From Nitrospira sp. (GTDB taxonomy: Bacteria > Nitrospirota > Nitrospiria > Nitrospirales > Nitrospiraceae), in NCBI GenBank assembly GCA_030123625.1, contig CP126121.1, forward strand, positions 515,001 through 579,000: 64,000 bases of DNA, given 5' to 3'. The position numbers were made by a program, and so were the translations under genes. Under the pieces are notes generated by a model. That model worked only from the letters and a program-made list of their open reading frames with translations. It made no database searches and was not told where the DNA came from. Shown one piece after another: positions 8,192 to 17,527 of this stretch (its first letter is position 1; each line of letters opens with the position of its first letter).

Positions 8192-8677
8192 TTATTCAAT
8201 GATCCAGATTGCCAGGCCCTTCGCATCATGCAGGAGACGGTCCGTTACACCGCCACCGAATAGGCGCCTCATCCGAGACGTTCCGCTGCGTCCTACGACG
8301 ATGGTGTCATGCCGTCCCAGCCGAGCTTCTTCCAGAATGGTCCCCGCCACATCATCCTCATGCCCGAATTTCATGTTCACGCGACTCACATCAAAGCCCG
8401 ATCTCGCAAGCGCCTCACACGCTTGCTTCAAGACCTGACACTCCGCCTCTCGTTCTCGCTTCAGCCATGTTTCTTGCTCCTCATGCAACTGCATGCTGAG
8501 TTGCGCTTCGGTCTCCGGATTTTCCGATCCTCCATGCTCCAACAGCGCACGAGGCATCGGCTTGAGCACATGGAAGAGCGTGACCACAACATCTCGACTA
8601 TCTCGAAGGAGCGACCCGACATATCGGGCTGCCCGTTGAGCATTTTCAGATTCGTCGATGGCGAGCAGCATGCGCAT
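8192..8677 (-). CDS. Universal stress protein (UspA family)
   Basis: 161 residues, starting MRMLLAIDESENAQRAARYV, a classic Usp first strand and helix. The C-terminal IVVGRSGTSRMRRLFGGGVT fits the G-2x-G-9x-G ATP-binding loop, so this is probably the ATP-binding subtype. A charged, Gln/Glu-rich central helix (QLHEEQETWLKRER) is longer than in short Usps. Cytoplasmic stress protein. Divergent from the monooxygenase, with about 270 bases between the starts. Confidence 0.85.
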   Translation of the reverse strand: MRMLLAIDESENAQRAARYVGSLLRDSRDVVVTLFHVLKPMPRALLEHGGSENPETEAQLSMQLHEEQETWLKREREAECQVLKQACEALARSGFDVSRVNMKFGHEDDVAGTILEEARLGRHDTIVVGRSGTSRMRRLFGGGVTDRLLHDAKGLAIWIIE

Positions 8678-8948
8678 GATGAATCAATGTTGCCTCATAC
8701 CGTTTCGTCTCCAGCCATACCCCACGCTTCTCCTTCTCTCGCTGTCGCGCGCCAAACAGGATGCGAACAATCTCAGTTCGTGGCGACATCATGCTATCCA
8801 TCGCCGTAATGATGACGGAACTGGTGCTATCCCTGGAAGTCTGACTCACGCCGAGGTGGTATTGAGATTCGGAGGTACCGGCCTGTCGCATGACATTGTT
8901 CCGCATGTCAACATGTACAATAGGGAACCAAGGGGATCAATAGAATCG

Positions 8949-10478
8949 ATGACAAATCGCCTTGTCTTGATCATCGGGGCCGGGCCCACCGGTCTCGCGC
9001 TCGCCCTTTGGCTGACCCGACTCGGTGTTGCGGTACGGATCATCGACAAGACCGACGAGCCGGGCACCACCTCTCGCGCGTTGGCGGTTCAGGTCCGCAC
9101 GTTGGAGCTCTACCGCCAGTTGGGAATGGCTGATTCGCTCATAACGAGAGGCGTCAAGATTGCGGGCGTCAATCTCTGGGTAAAAGGCGCCAAGGCGGCG
9201 CGGGTGCCGTTTCAGGGAATTGGAGAGGGATTGAGCCCCTACCCCTTCGTGTTGGTCTTTCCGCAAGATATCCACGAACGATTGCTGATCGAACGGTTGG
9301 ATGCCTTGGGAGTGAAGGTGGAGCGCGGGACGGAGCTGATCCGTTTCGATGAACAGGCTGACGGCGTGCAAGCCATGCTCAAACGGAAGGCCGGCGACGA
9401 AGAAGTCTGCGAAGCCGCCTATCTCGCGGGCTGCGACGGGGCGTCATCGACGGTGCGCGAACATCTTGCCGTCGGCTTTCCCGGTGGAACCTATGGAGGG
9501 CTTTTTTTCGTCGCCGACGTAGAGGCGGACGGGCCGACGACCGATGGGGAACTGCACGTCGATCTGGAGGAAGCCGATTTCGTGTTGGTTTTTCCCCTAA
9601 AGGGAAAAGGCCGCCTGCGTCTGGTCGGAACCGTGCGCGAGCCGCCGAACGGCACACCGCACGCGCTGACCTTCGAGGATGTGAGGGGTCGTGCCGTCGA
9701 GCACCTCAAACTCGATGTTGTCAGGGTGAATTGGTTTTCGACGTATCACGTGCACCACCGTGTCGCATCCCGTTTCCGGAAGGGACGCATATTCCTACTT
9801 GGAGATGCCGCCCACATCCATAGTCCGGTGGGTGGACAAGGAATGAACACGGGCATCGGCGATGCCGTGAACTTGGCGTGGAAGCTCGCGGCAGTGCTGA
9901 GGAGCGATGCAGCGGACCATCTGCTCGATACTTACGAGGCGGAGCGGATCGCCTTTGCGCGGCGGCTGGTTGCGACCACCGATCGCGTGTTTACGATCGT
10001 GACTCAGCGCGGCGTTATCGCTCGGTGGATACGTACCAAGCTCGTTCCACTCATGGCTCCATTGCTCTTCCGAGTCGCTTCGCTTCGTCGCTTTTTCTTT
10101 CGGACCGCCTCGCAGATCGGCGTCAATTATCGCCACAGCCCACTGAGCGCGGGTCACGCCGGATCCGTGCATGGAGGCGATCGTCTACCCTGGGTCGAGA
10201 CGGAGCCGGGAACGGGCAATTTCGATCCGCTCACTTCGCTCGTGTGGCAGGTGCACGTGTATGGAGAACCACGACCCGGTATAGCCGATGTCTGCCGAAA
10301 GCTGCAGCTCCCGCTGCATGTTTTTCCGTGGCACCCGGCAATGAAGCAGGCCGGTTTGAAGCATGGGTCCCTCTATCTCATCAGGCCGGACGGCTATGTC
10401 GCCCTCGCCGATCCAGAATCCGATCCCGAACGGTTACATCGTTATTGTGATGAACGTGGCGTTCGGTATAGCTGCTGA
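8949..10478 (+). CDS. FAD-dependent class A monooxygenase (phenol hydroxylase/TfdB type)
   Basis: 509 residues. Dinucleotide-binding GAGPTGLALALWLTRLG at the start, the DG motif GCDGASSTVRE at about 160-170, and the GD motif LLGDAAHIHSPVGGQGMN near 290 together define a class A flavoprotein hydroxylase. A thioredoxin-like C-terminal region typical of phenol hydroxylases follows. The start at 8949 puts the nucleotide fold at the N-terminus; the in-frame stretch upstream is not family-like. It would hydroxylate an aromatic or polyketide-like substrate with NAD(P)H and O2; substrate unknown and no pathway genes nearby. Confidence 0.85.
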   Translation: MTNRLVLIIGAGPTGLALALWLTRLGVAVRIIDKTDEPGTTSRALAVQVRTLELYRQLGMADSLITRGVKIAGVNLWVKGAKAARVPFQGIGEGLSPYPFVLVFPQDIHERLLIERLDALGVKVERGTELIRFDEQADGVQAMLKRKAGDEEVCEAAYLAGCDGASSTVREHLAVGFPGGTYGGLFFVADVEADGPTTDGELHVDLEEADFVLVFPLKGKGRLRLVGTVREPPNGTPHALTFEDVRGRAVEHLKLDVVRVNWFSTYHVHHRVASRFRKGRIFLLGDAAHIHSPVGGQGMNTGIGDAVNLAWKLAAVLRSDAADHLLDTYEAERIAFARRLVATTDRVFTIVTQRGVIARWIRTKLVPLMAPLLFRVASLRRFFFRTASQIGVNYRHSPLSAGHAGSVHGGDRLPWVETEPGTGNFDPLTSLVWQVHVYGEPRPGIADVCRKLQLPLHVFPWHPAMKQAGLKHGSLYLIRPDGYVALADPESDPERLHRYCDERGVRYSC

Positions 10479-10909
10479 GCTCAGAGATATATGTTGATCT
10501 GTTCCGTCATGAAGTTGGAGATCTGCCACCGCAACGCTTAATGAGACGGCATGTGTCACATGGAGGAAGACCCTCGCAACCCACGTCAATCCGATTCCCG
10601 AAGGGTATGAGACCGGTCCAGACAAGGACCGCTCCGTTCATCCTGAAGGGTCTCGAAGAAGACATGGATGTGTTCCGCAGCCTGCTAGAGGATTGCCTAG
10701 CTGTATGGAACAGGAGTGATCTGTTGTGGTAAAGAAAACCGGAGTTGATGGCAGTTGCTCGATACACACCCGGTTGTAGACATCAAGCAAACTGTCGAAC
10801 CGAGACCGAAAGAATGACCATGACCTCATCGCGTTGCGGAAGCCGGTGTCGCGCCTCTCGAACATCTCGAACATCATCTGCCTCATAAGCGACTATCTCC
10901 TTGCATCCC
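10479..10909 (+). other. Gene-poor gap with a short VOC relic
   Basis: No complete gene seen. Bases 10576-10608 read ATHVNPIPEGY in one frame, matching the N-terminus of the VOC protein at 2188; it has no start codon and diverges directly afterwards, so it is a relic. The rest shows nothing recognisable. Confidence 0.5.
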
Positions 10910-11704
10910 ATGAATCGGATTGACCGGCACAGATTGACGAATTTCGATGCCGTCTTGTTCGACATGGACGGCGTCATCACCGAGACGGCCGTCTTGCATG
11001 CCGCCGCCTGGAAGCGACTGTTTGATGAGTATTTGAAAAAACTCGCCGCGTGCACAGGATCCCTCTATGAGCCGTTCGATCCCGCAAGAGACTATCGACT
11101 CTATGTAGACGGCAAATCGCGATACGACGGAGTAAAGGACTTTCTGAAGTCGCGCAGCTTAACTCTTCCGCCCGGCTTGCCCGACGATGGCCCCGATCGG
11201 GAAACGATCTATGGGTTGGGAAACAAGAAAGATACATACTTTGACGAGTGCTTTCGCGAGACCGGTGTGGTCGTGTACCCCGGCACGGTGCGGTATCTTC
11301 ACGCGGCAAGGGCCGCCGGTTTGAAAACAGCCGTGGTGTCGTCCAGCCATCATTGCCGTGAAATTATCCGGAGTGCCGGCTTGGCACCGCTGTTTGAAAC
11401 ACACATCGACGGACACGAGATCGATCGTCTTCATCTTCACGGAAAACCGGCTCCGGATACGTTTCTCGAAGCGGCCCGGCGTGTGGGTGTGTTGCCGGCA
11501 AAGGCGATCGTGATCGAAGATGCCCTGGCCGGGGTCCAGGCCGGACGGGCCGGTGGTTTCGGTCTTGTGATCGGCGTCGATCGAGAGAATCAGGCTGAGG
11601 CGTTGCGACAACAGGGGGCGGATATCGTCGTGACCGATTTGGCGGAGCTGCTGCCGTCGGAACCGGAAACCAAGCCCTTTCCCGCGCCGCCGGCAAAGAA
11701 CTGA
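10910..11704 (+). CDS. HAD-superfamily hydrolase, beta-phosphoglucomutase-like
   Basis: 264 residues with all HAD motifs: nucleophile VLFDMDGVITET (motif I), VVSSSHHC (motif II Ser), the Lys in HGKPAPDTFLEAA, and VIEDALAGVQAG (motif IV Asp). A large helical cap with YVDGKSRYDGVKDFLKSRS lies between I and II, the cap type of beta-phosphoglucomutase and sugar phosphatases. It ends 21 bases before the GH65 phosphorylase, a classic pairing in which the phosphorylase gives beta-glucose 1-phosphate and the mutase makes glucose 6-phosphate. ATG 10910 chosen over an upstream TTG. Confidence 0.85.
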   Translation: MNRIDRHRLTNFDAVLFDMDGVITETAVLHAAAWKRLFDEYLKKLAACTGSLYEPFDPARDYRLYVDGKSRYDGVKDFLKSRSLTLPPGLPDDGPDRETIYGLGNKKDTYFDECFRETGVVVYPGTVRYLHAARAAGLKTAVVSSSHHCREIIRSAGLAPLFETHIDGHEIDRLHLHGKPAPDTFLEAARRVGVLPAKAIVIEDALAGVQAGRAGGFGLVIGVDRENQAEALRQQGADIVVTDLAELLPSEPETKPFPAPPAKN

Positions 11705-11724
11705 ACGGCGCTTCCGATAATCCT

Positions 11725-14136
11725 ATGCTCCATCGACCTCGATTCCACCCACCGCCTCATATCTACCCTCCGGATGAGTGGAACCTCATCGAGAAACGGT
11801 TCATGCCCGCCTTGCTCGAGCAAGGCGAGACCATGTTTGCGCTCGGAAACGGTTATCTCGGTATGCGAGGGTGCTTCGAAGAAGGAGGACCGATCGGCCA
11901 GAACGGCACCTTTATCAACGGCTTTTATGAGAGCTGGCCGATCATCTACCCCGAAGAGGCCTACGGCTTGGCGACGACAGGGCAAACGATCGTCAATGCG
12001 ACCGACACCAAGATCATCAAACTGTACGTGGACGATGAGCCGTTTTGGCTTCCTCATGCCAATGTCAGGAGCTTCAATCGACGATTGAATATGCAGTCCG
12101 GGACACTGGACCGCGACATCCTCTGGGAAACGCCGGCGGGAAAGCGGGTCTCGATCACATCGCGTCGGCTGGTGTCTTTCGAACACCGTCATCTCGCGGC
12201 CATCTTCTACCAGGTCACGATGCTGGATGCGGCCGCTCCGGTCGTGCTCTCCGCCGAAATGATCGCGAACGAGCCCGCGCCAAGACGAAACAACCATGAT
12301 CCCAGGCAATCGAAAGTGTTTGTCGAAAAAGTCCTGCATCACCGGATCAGTTATGCGAAAGACCGACGGATCGTCCTGTGTCACGCCACGAACAAAAGCG
12401 GAATGATACTCTCTTGCGCAATCGATCACGTGTTGGACACATCCTGCGGGACGACGTGGACGACTCATTACACGGAAGATGCGGGTCAAGTGGTCGCGAC
12501 CATCGATGCAAAGCCCGGCCAGACGATCACCCTGGTGAAGTACATGGCCTACCATACGAGCCATACGGCGCCTCCGGAGGAGATGTGCGCGCGCGTGGAA
12601 CGTACGCTGGACCGGGCGGTCGCCGAGGGGTTTCCCGCTCTGCTTGCGGGCCAAGAACGGTATATGGATGATTTCTGGCAACGAAGCGATGTCACCGTCG
12701 CGACGAATCCGGCGCGAGCCAAGGCTTCCACGACCGCCGTCCAGCAAGCCATCAGATTCAATCTGTTCCATACCCTACAGGCGGCCGCGCGCGCAGAGAA
12801 CACGGGGGTGCCGGCGAAGGGGCTGACGGGGGGCGCCTATGAAGGGCACTACTTCTGGGACAGCGAAATCTATGTGTTGCCGTTTTTGATCTACACCGCC
12901 CCGCGGATCGCCAAAAATCTGCTGCGGTTCCGTCACGGCATGTTGGATAAGGCGCGCGAACGGGCGCGGCAGTTGAATCAACGAGGAGCCATGTATCCGT
13001 GGAGGACGATCAACGGCGAGGAGGCGTCGGCGTATTATGCCGCAGGGACCGCACAGTATCACATCAATGCCGACATTATGTATGCGCTGAAAAAGTACGT
13101 GCAGGCGACCGGCGATGAGGAATTTCTTTTCGATGAAGGGGTGGAGATGTTGGTCGAAACCGCCAGGTTATGGCTGTCGCTCGGTTTCTATTCGTTACGC
13201 CAGGAAGGCAAATTCTGCATTCATTGTGTGACCGGTCCCGATGAATACAGCACGATGGTCAATAACAATGTCTACACCAATTTGATGGCCCGCGAGAATC
13301 TCCGATACGCCGCCGAGACGGTGGAAAAGGTGCGCGAACGGCGGCCGGATTTATTCACCGCGCTGGAGCACAAGACCCGGCTGGAGGCCTCGGAGGTGGC
13401 GGATTGGAAGCGGGCCGCCGACCTGATGTATGTGCCTTACGATGAACGCCTGAAGATCACACCGCAAGACGATAAATTCCTGGAAGAAGAGCCGTGGGAC
13501 TTCAAACACGTGCCGCCGGAAAAGTATCCGCTGCTGCTCTACTATCATCCGCTCACCATCTATCGGTATCAGATCATCAAACAGGCCGATCTCGTGCTGG
13601 CCATGCTGCTGCTCGGCCATGAGTTCTCCCCGGAGCTGAAGCGACGCAACTTCGAATTTTATGACCCCAGAACCACCGGAGACTCGTCGCTCTCACCCTG
13701 CATCCAAAGCATCATGGCCGCCGAAGTCGGCGACATGACGAAGGCGTTGACGTATGCACGAGTGGCGACGTTGATGGATTTGGGCGATGTCGCGGGAAAT
13801 GTCAAAGACGGCTGCCATATTGCCGCCATGGGAGGAGTGTGGATGGTGTTCGTCTATGGCTTCGCCGGTCTGCGCGACTATACCGGCAGACTCAGCTTCC
13901 GGCCGGTCTTGCCGGAACAGTTGGACTGTCTCCGATTCAGGCTTACGTTTCAAGGACAGAGCCTTGAAGTCGATGTCGACCCGGATGCCACTCGCTACAC
14001 GCTGAAAGCCGGCAGTGGGCTGGCGTTGAATCATGAAGATCAAGAGATTCGGCTCTCGCCCGCTGCGCCGTCCGTTGTACGACCGAATAGGAAATCCTCA
14101 GACGGCGGAGATGAACCACGCGAGGTTCGCCGATAG
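11725..14136 (+). CDS. Glycoside hydrolase family 65 disaccharide phosphorylase
   Basis: 803 residues, the usual GH65 size. N-terminal beta-sandwich with FALGNGYLGMRGCFEEGG; catalytic (alpha/alpha)6 barrel with GGAYEGHYFWDSEIYVLPF, and the general-acid motif CVTGPDEYSTMVNNNVYTN with Glu507. Later motifs: KQADLVLAM and YDPRTTGDSSLSPCIQ. These enzymes cleave trehalose, maltose, kojibiose or nigerose with inorganic phosphate and inversion, giving beta-glucose 1-phosphate. The specific substrate cannot be told. Cytoplasmic, in an operon with the HAD protein. The last 30 residues are basic and non-conserved. Confidence 0.9.
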   Translation: MLHRPRFHPPPHIYPPDEWNLIEKRFMPALLEQGETMFALGNGYLGMRGCFEEGGPIGQNGTFINGFYESWPIIYPEEAYGLATTGQTIVNATDTKIIKLYVDDEPFWLPHANVRSFNRRLNMQSGTLDRDILWETPAGKRVSITSRRLVSFEHRHLAAIFYQVTMLDAAAPVVLSAEMIANEPAPRRNNHDPRQSKVFVEKVLHHRISYAKDRRIVLCHATNKSGMILSCAIDHVLDTSCGTTWTTHYTEDAGQVVATIDAKPGQTITLVKYMAYHTSHTAPPEEMCARVERTLDRAVAEGFPALLAGQERYMDDFWQRSDVTVATNPARAKASTTAVQQAIRFNLFHTLQAAARAENTGVPAKGLTGGAYEGHYFWDSEIYVLPFLIYTAPRIAKNLLRFRHGMLDKARERARQLNQRGAMYPWRTINGEEASAYYAAGTAQYHINADIMYALKKYVQATGDEEFLFDEGVEMLVETARLWLSLGFYSLRQEGKFCIHCVTGPDEYSTMVNNNVYTNLMARENLRYAAETVEKVRERRPDLFTALEHKTRLEASEVADWKRAADLMYVPYDERLKITPQDDKFLEEEPWDFKHVPPEKYPLLLYYHPLTIYRYQIIKQADLVLAMLLLGHEFSPELKRRNFEFYDPRTTGDSSLSPCIQSIMAAEVGDMTKALTYARVATLMDLGDVAGNVKDGCHIAAMGGVWMVFVYGFAGLRDYTGRLSFRPVLPEQLDCLRFRLTFQGQSLEVDVDPDATRYTLKAGSGLALNHEDQEIRLSPAAPSVVRPNRKSSDGGDEPREVRR

Positions 14137-14280
14137 GGAACGGGCCTTGAGTGAGAACCAACTTGCGTCGAATCGGCAAGAGGTTCCACCGGCGCACATC
14201 AGCTGCCCCAAGCCGCCATCCTCTCTCATCACGCATCGCGAAGGTGATGGCCCTCGTATCGAAGGGCGGCCTCCATCCAT

Positions 14281-15144
14281 CTATCGATCCGATACCGGTG
14301 GGACGGCAATGTCCACCACCTTGTTCTCATTGTCCACGAGAAGAATGACCGATTCTCCCTTGCGAAGACTAGAGAGCCGCCCCTGCATGATTTCACGAAC
14401 TTCGAACGGCCGTTCTCCATCGCCGGTCTTAATGGTGATACGATCGCCGTTCAACGGCTCGACGACCGTCCCGTCAACCTGCCGGTTGGCCCCCTTGATC
14501 GACGACCTGTCTTCCGAGCGCTTCTGCGCGTCCTTCGCCGCATCGAGGCTGGCAAACGTCGCGTCGGTTATTTTGTTCGTTTCATCGATCAGGAAGAGCA
14601 TCGGTGTCCCGACCGGGATGGAGCCCAGTTTGCTCCGCGCCTGAGACCTCACCTCAAATGATTGTTCCTTTCCGTCTTTGCTCCTGATGACCACCCGTTC
14701 CTGACCTACCGGCATCGTGTCTGCGATGGTGCCCTGGACGATCTTGTGGTCGTGGGACGCATACCCCACCGGATGGTAATCGACGATCAGATTCTGCCCG
14801 TTGACGGTGATGACCAAGTCATCGCCTGGCTTGATCTCGGGAAAGTTCTTTTCCTCAGCCGGTTTCAATGGAAGAAATCGCGGCTGCACTTCGCCGATGT
14901 TGACCTTAATCTGATCCGACGTGACCGCTTCGACCCTGCCGAAGACCGTTTGGTCCCCTTGCAAGAGCTGCCGGTCACCCATCTGGTCCACTTTCGTTGC
15001 CTGCGCCTGGTGCTGCTGGTTGTGGGGCGCAGATGCCTTGGTGACCCGCCGATCGGTCTGATTCCTATTCTGCGCACAGGCGCTGCCAAGCAACGCCATG
15101 GATAGGATGACGGCGACGGTTGATGTGAGTCTCATCTGATGCAT
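14281..15144 (-). CDS. Lipoprotein with three related beta-rich repeats
   Basis: 287 residues. A lipobox (MALLGSAC) follows a short signal peptide. The mature part holds three related units of about 60-70 residues: VFGRVEAVTSDQIKVNIGE, VQGTIADTMPVGQERVVIRS and VDGTVVEPLNGDRITIKTGD, the latter two ending in LIDETNKITD and LVDNENKVVD. They resemble small beta-barrel repeats of the DUF5666 sort. Predicted to be anchored in the outer or inner membrane. Function unknown. A similar single-repeat secreted protein is at 23341-23745. Confidence 0.75.
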   Translation of the reverse strand: MHQMRLTSTVAVILSMALLGSACAQNRNQTDRRVTKASAPHNQQHQAQATKVDQMGDRQLLQGDQTVFGRVEAVTSDQIKVNIGEVQPRFLPLKPAEEKNFPEIKPGDDLVITVNGQNLIVDYHPVGYASHDHKIVQGTIADTMPVGQERVVIRSKDGKEQSFEVRSQARSKLGSIPVGTPMLFLIDETNKITDATFASLDAAKDAQKRSEDRSSIKGANRQVDGTVVEPLNGDRITIKTGDGERPFEVREIMQGRLSSLRKGESVILLVDNENKVVDIAVPPVSDR

Positions 15145-15738
15145 GGTCTCTCCTTTGCTGAATTTGAATTGCGCAGTCTACACCCGGTTTATTCTCTTCC
15201 CTGAAACGACCATGGGGCCGGCCGAGCGGCTCAATTCGCATGGAACGCATATCAAACTGAACGGGCTCATCACGCAGATGCAGTTCACGCAAGATATATA
15301 CCTCAGTGCGTACAAGTGGACCGACGCCCGATGTTGCAGGAAAGGCCATGGCAGAAAAGCGTCTTTTGTAGAGCATGTCCTGGTTGGCCGTATTGGGGAA
15401 ACTATGAGGACAAATTGTCCGGGAGAGGACAAGGCATCCGCATTGAAAGAGAGTGGTTCATTCGTCTTTGGCATAGGCTTGGGGCGTAGGCTGGCCAAGA
15501 AATCACTGGTCCGAACTAATTCATTGAACGAGCGTCACGCCATCCATCGCCGAACGATGAGTCTCTGAGGGATACACCTAGTTGGCGTCTCCGGTAGATC
15601 TGCGCTCATTCTTGACCAATCCAGCTCCTCTCCACGCAGAATTCAGAAAGTCAATACTCAGGATTCATCGATGCGCCGAGGTCTATAGATTGCAGTCTAG
15701 CAGCACAGATCTCGTCTCGACGAAACCCAGGAGGTCAT
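15145..15738 (+). other. Intergenic region between divergent genes
   Basis: About 590 bases between the minus-strand lipoprotein and the plus-strand thiamine-diphosphate enzyme. No reading frame here has recognisable content. AGGAGG at 15730-15735 serves the downstream ATG. It should hold both divergent promoters; none is clear by eye. Confidence 0.4.
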
Positions 15739-17496
15739 ATGGCAAGCAAGAAAACGGTCGCAGACATGTTGATGGAACGATTGATCTCATGGGGAGTCGA
15801 TACAATATTCGGATATCCGGGAGACGGTGTAAACGGATTGTTTGAAGGGCTGCGAACGCATCAAAAACGGATTCAATTTATCCAGGTCAGACATGAAGAG
15901 GCGGCCGCATTCGCCGCCTGCGGCTATGCAAAATTCACACGCCGGCTGGGTGTGTGCCTCGCGACGTCGGGTCCGGGAGGGCTTCATTTGCTCAACGGCC
16001 TTTATGATGCGAAATACGACGGCCAGCCGGTCTTGGCCATTACCGGGCACACCTTCCATGACTTGATCGGTACGCATTTCCAACAGGACCTCGATCTGGA
16101 CAAGGTTTACACGGATGTCGCCGCGTTCAATCAGCGCGTGATGGGGCCCGCGCATCTGTACAACGTCGTGGATGAAGCGGTGAAGGCCGCCGTGAGTCAA
16201 CGAACGGTGGCGCACATCACCATTCCGAAAGACATACAAGATTGGACGGAGGATGGCCATCGTTCGGCGATGAACGTCGCACAGCACAGCGGCGACATCA
16301 CGGATGAGTCCTTGCCGCTCCCACCGGCATCCCGCCTGAAGAAAGCCGCTGAGGTCATCAATGCGGGATCGAAGGTCGCGATTCTCGTCGGACAGGGTGC
16401 CTTGGGCGCCCGCGCGGAAGTCCTCGAGCTGGCCGAGAAAATCGGTGCGCCGATCATCAAAGCGTTGTTGGGCAAGGCCGTCATCCCCGACGACCATCCT
16501 TATACGACCGGCAGCCATGGGTTGTTGGGCACGGCGCCCTCGTCGGAAGCCGTGGATGAATGCGACACCCTCGTCATCATCGGCAGCAGTTTTCCCTATT
16601 ACCAGTTCTATCCCAAACCGGGTCAGGCGCGCGGCGTGCAGATCGACATCAATCCGAATCGGATCGGGTTGCGGTATCCCGTCGAAGTCGGCCTGATCGG
16701 CCGAAGCGCGGATGTCCTCGCCGCGTTGCTGCCGCTGATCGAGCCCAAGAAGACACGCCGATTCCTGGAATCCATCCAAGCGAAGATGCGGCAATGGAAC
16801 GATCTGATGGAGGAACGGGCAAGTAGGACGGATCTTCCCATGAAACCGCAGGTGGTCCCCCATCAACTCAATCAGTTCCTGAACGACGATGCGATCATTT
16901 GTTGCGACAGCGGCACGGTTACGACGTGGGCGGCCCGGCACATCAAGATCCGGGGCACCATGCAATTCGCGGCCTCCGGGACGCTGTGTTCGATGGCCAA
17001 CGCCTTGCCGTACGGCATCGGCGCAGCCGTCGCTTATCCGGGACGACAAGTCGTCTGCTTCGTCGGCGACGGCGGTCTCGCCATGCTCATGGGCGACCTC
17101 GTCACCCTGGTCAAATATCAATTGCCCGTCAAAATCATCGTGATCAAAAACAACTCATTGGGTCAGATCAAATGGGAACAACTCGCGATGGAGGGACATC
17201 CTGAGTTCGGCGTGGAACTTCAACCGATCAACTTTGCCGGTGTGGCGCGCGATTGCGGTTTGGCAGGGTATACCGTGGACCGGCCGAACGAGGTACCGGC
17301 CGTACTCCGGGAAGCGTTCGCCTATCCCGGTCCCGCACTGGTCGAGGCTGTGGTGGATCAGAATGAGCCGCCGATGCCGGGCAAGATCACGACCAAGCAG
17401 GCGTTGGCTTTTGCGGAGTCGTTGGCGAAAGGCACGAAGGACCGGTGGGAGATCATCAAGACGGTCGTGGAGAACAAGATCCGCGAAGTCGTGTAA
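15739..17496 (+). CDS. Thiamine diphosphate-dependent enzyme, pyruvate oxidase/PoxB-like
   Basis: 585 residues with three domains: N-terminal Pyr domain (GVDTIFGYPGDGVNGLFEGL, catalytic Glu in VRHEEAAAF near 53), central nucleotide-binding-like domain (VAILVGQGALGA), and C-terminal PP domain with the diphosphate motif FVGDGGLAMLMGDL to IVIKNNSLG. This layout fits pyruvate oxidase, pyruvate:quinone dehydrogenase and acetolactate synthase; VRHEEAAAFAACGYAKFT and the overall text resemble PoxB-like proteins. AGGAGGTCAT before the ATG is a strong ribosome site. It lies 31 bases upstream of the FAD/Fe-S oxidase, so both may act on pyruvate/lactate-type acids. Confidence 0.85.
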   Translation: MASKKTVADMLMERLISWGVDTIFGYPGDGVNGLFEGLRTHQKRIQFIQVRHEEAAAFAACGYAKFTRRLGVCLATSGPGGLHLLNGLYDAKYDGQPVLAITGHTFHDLIGTHFQQDLDLDKVYTDVAAFNQRVMGPAHLYNVVDEAVKAAVSQRTVAHITIPKDIQDWTEDGHRSAMNVAQHSGDITDESLPLPPASRLKKAAEVINAGSKVAILVGQGALGARAEVLELAEKIGAPIIKALLGKAVIPDDHPYTTGSHGLLGTAPSSEAVDECDTLVIIGSSFPYYQFYPKPGQARGVQIDINPNRIGLRYPVEVGLIGRSADVLAALLPLIEPKKTRRFLESIQAKMRQWNDLMEERASRTDLPMKPQVVPHQLNQFLNDDAIICCDSGTVTTWAARHIKIRGTMQFAASGTLCSMANALPYGIGAAVAYPGRQVVCFVGDGGLAMLMGDLVTLVKYQLPVKIIVIKNNSLGQIKWEQLAMEGHPEFGVELQPINFAGVARDCGLAGYTVDRPNEVPAVLREAFAYPGPALVEAVVDQNEPPMPGKITTKQALAFAESLAKGTKDRWEIIKTVVENKIREVV

Positions 17497-17527
17497 GCGC
17501 AGCCGGATCCTCGAGCGGGATGTGAGC

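Noticed and set aside
15787-17121. Long minus-strand frame of 444 codons opposite the thiamine-diphosphate enzyme
   Set aside because: It is the mirror of a strongly recognisable gene; its translation has no domain. The same applies to 17579-18775, 11590-12771, 35975-36730 and 6563-7267 (all minus).
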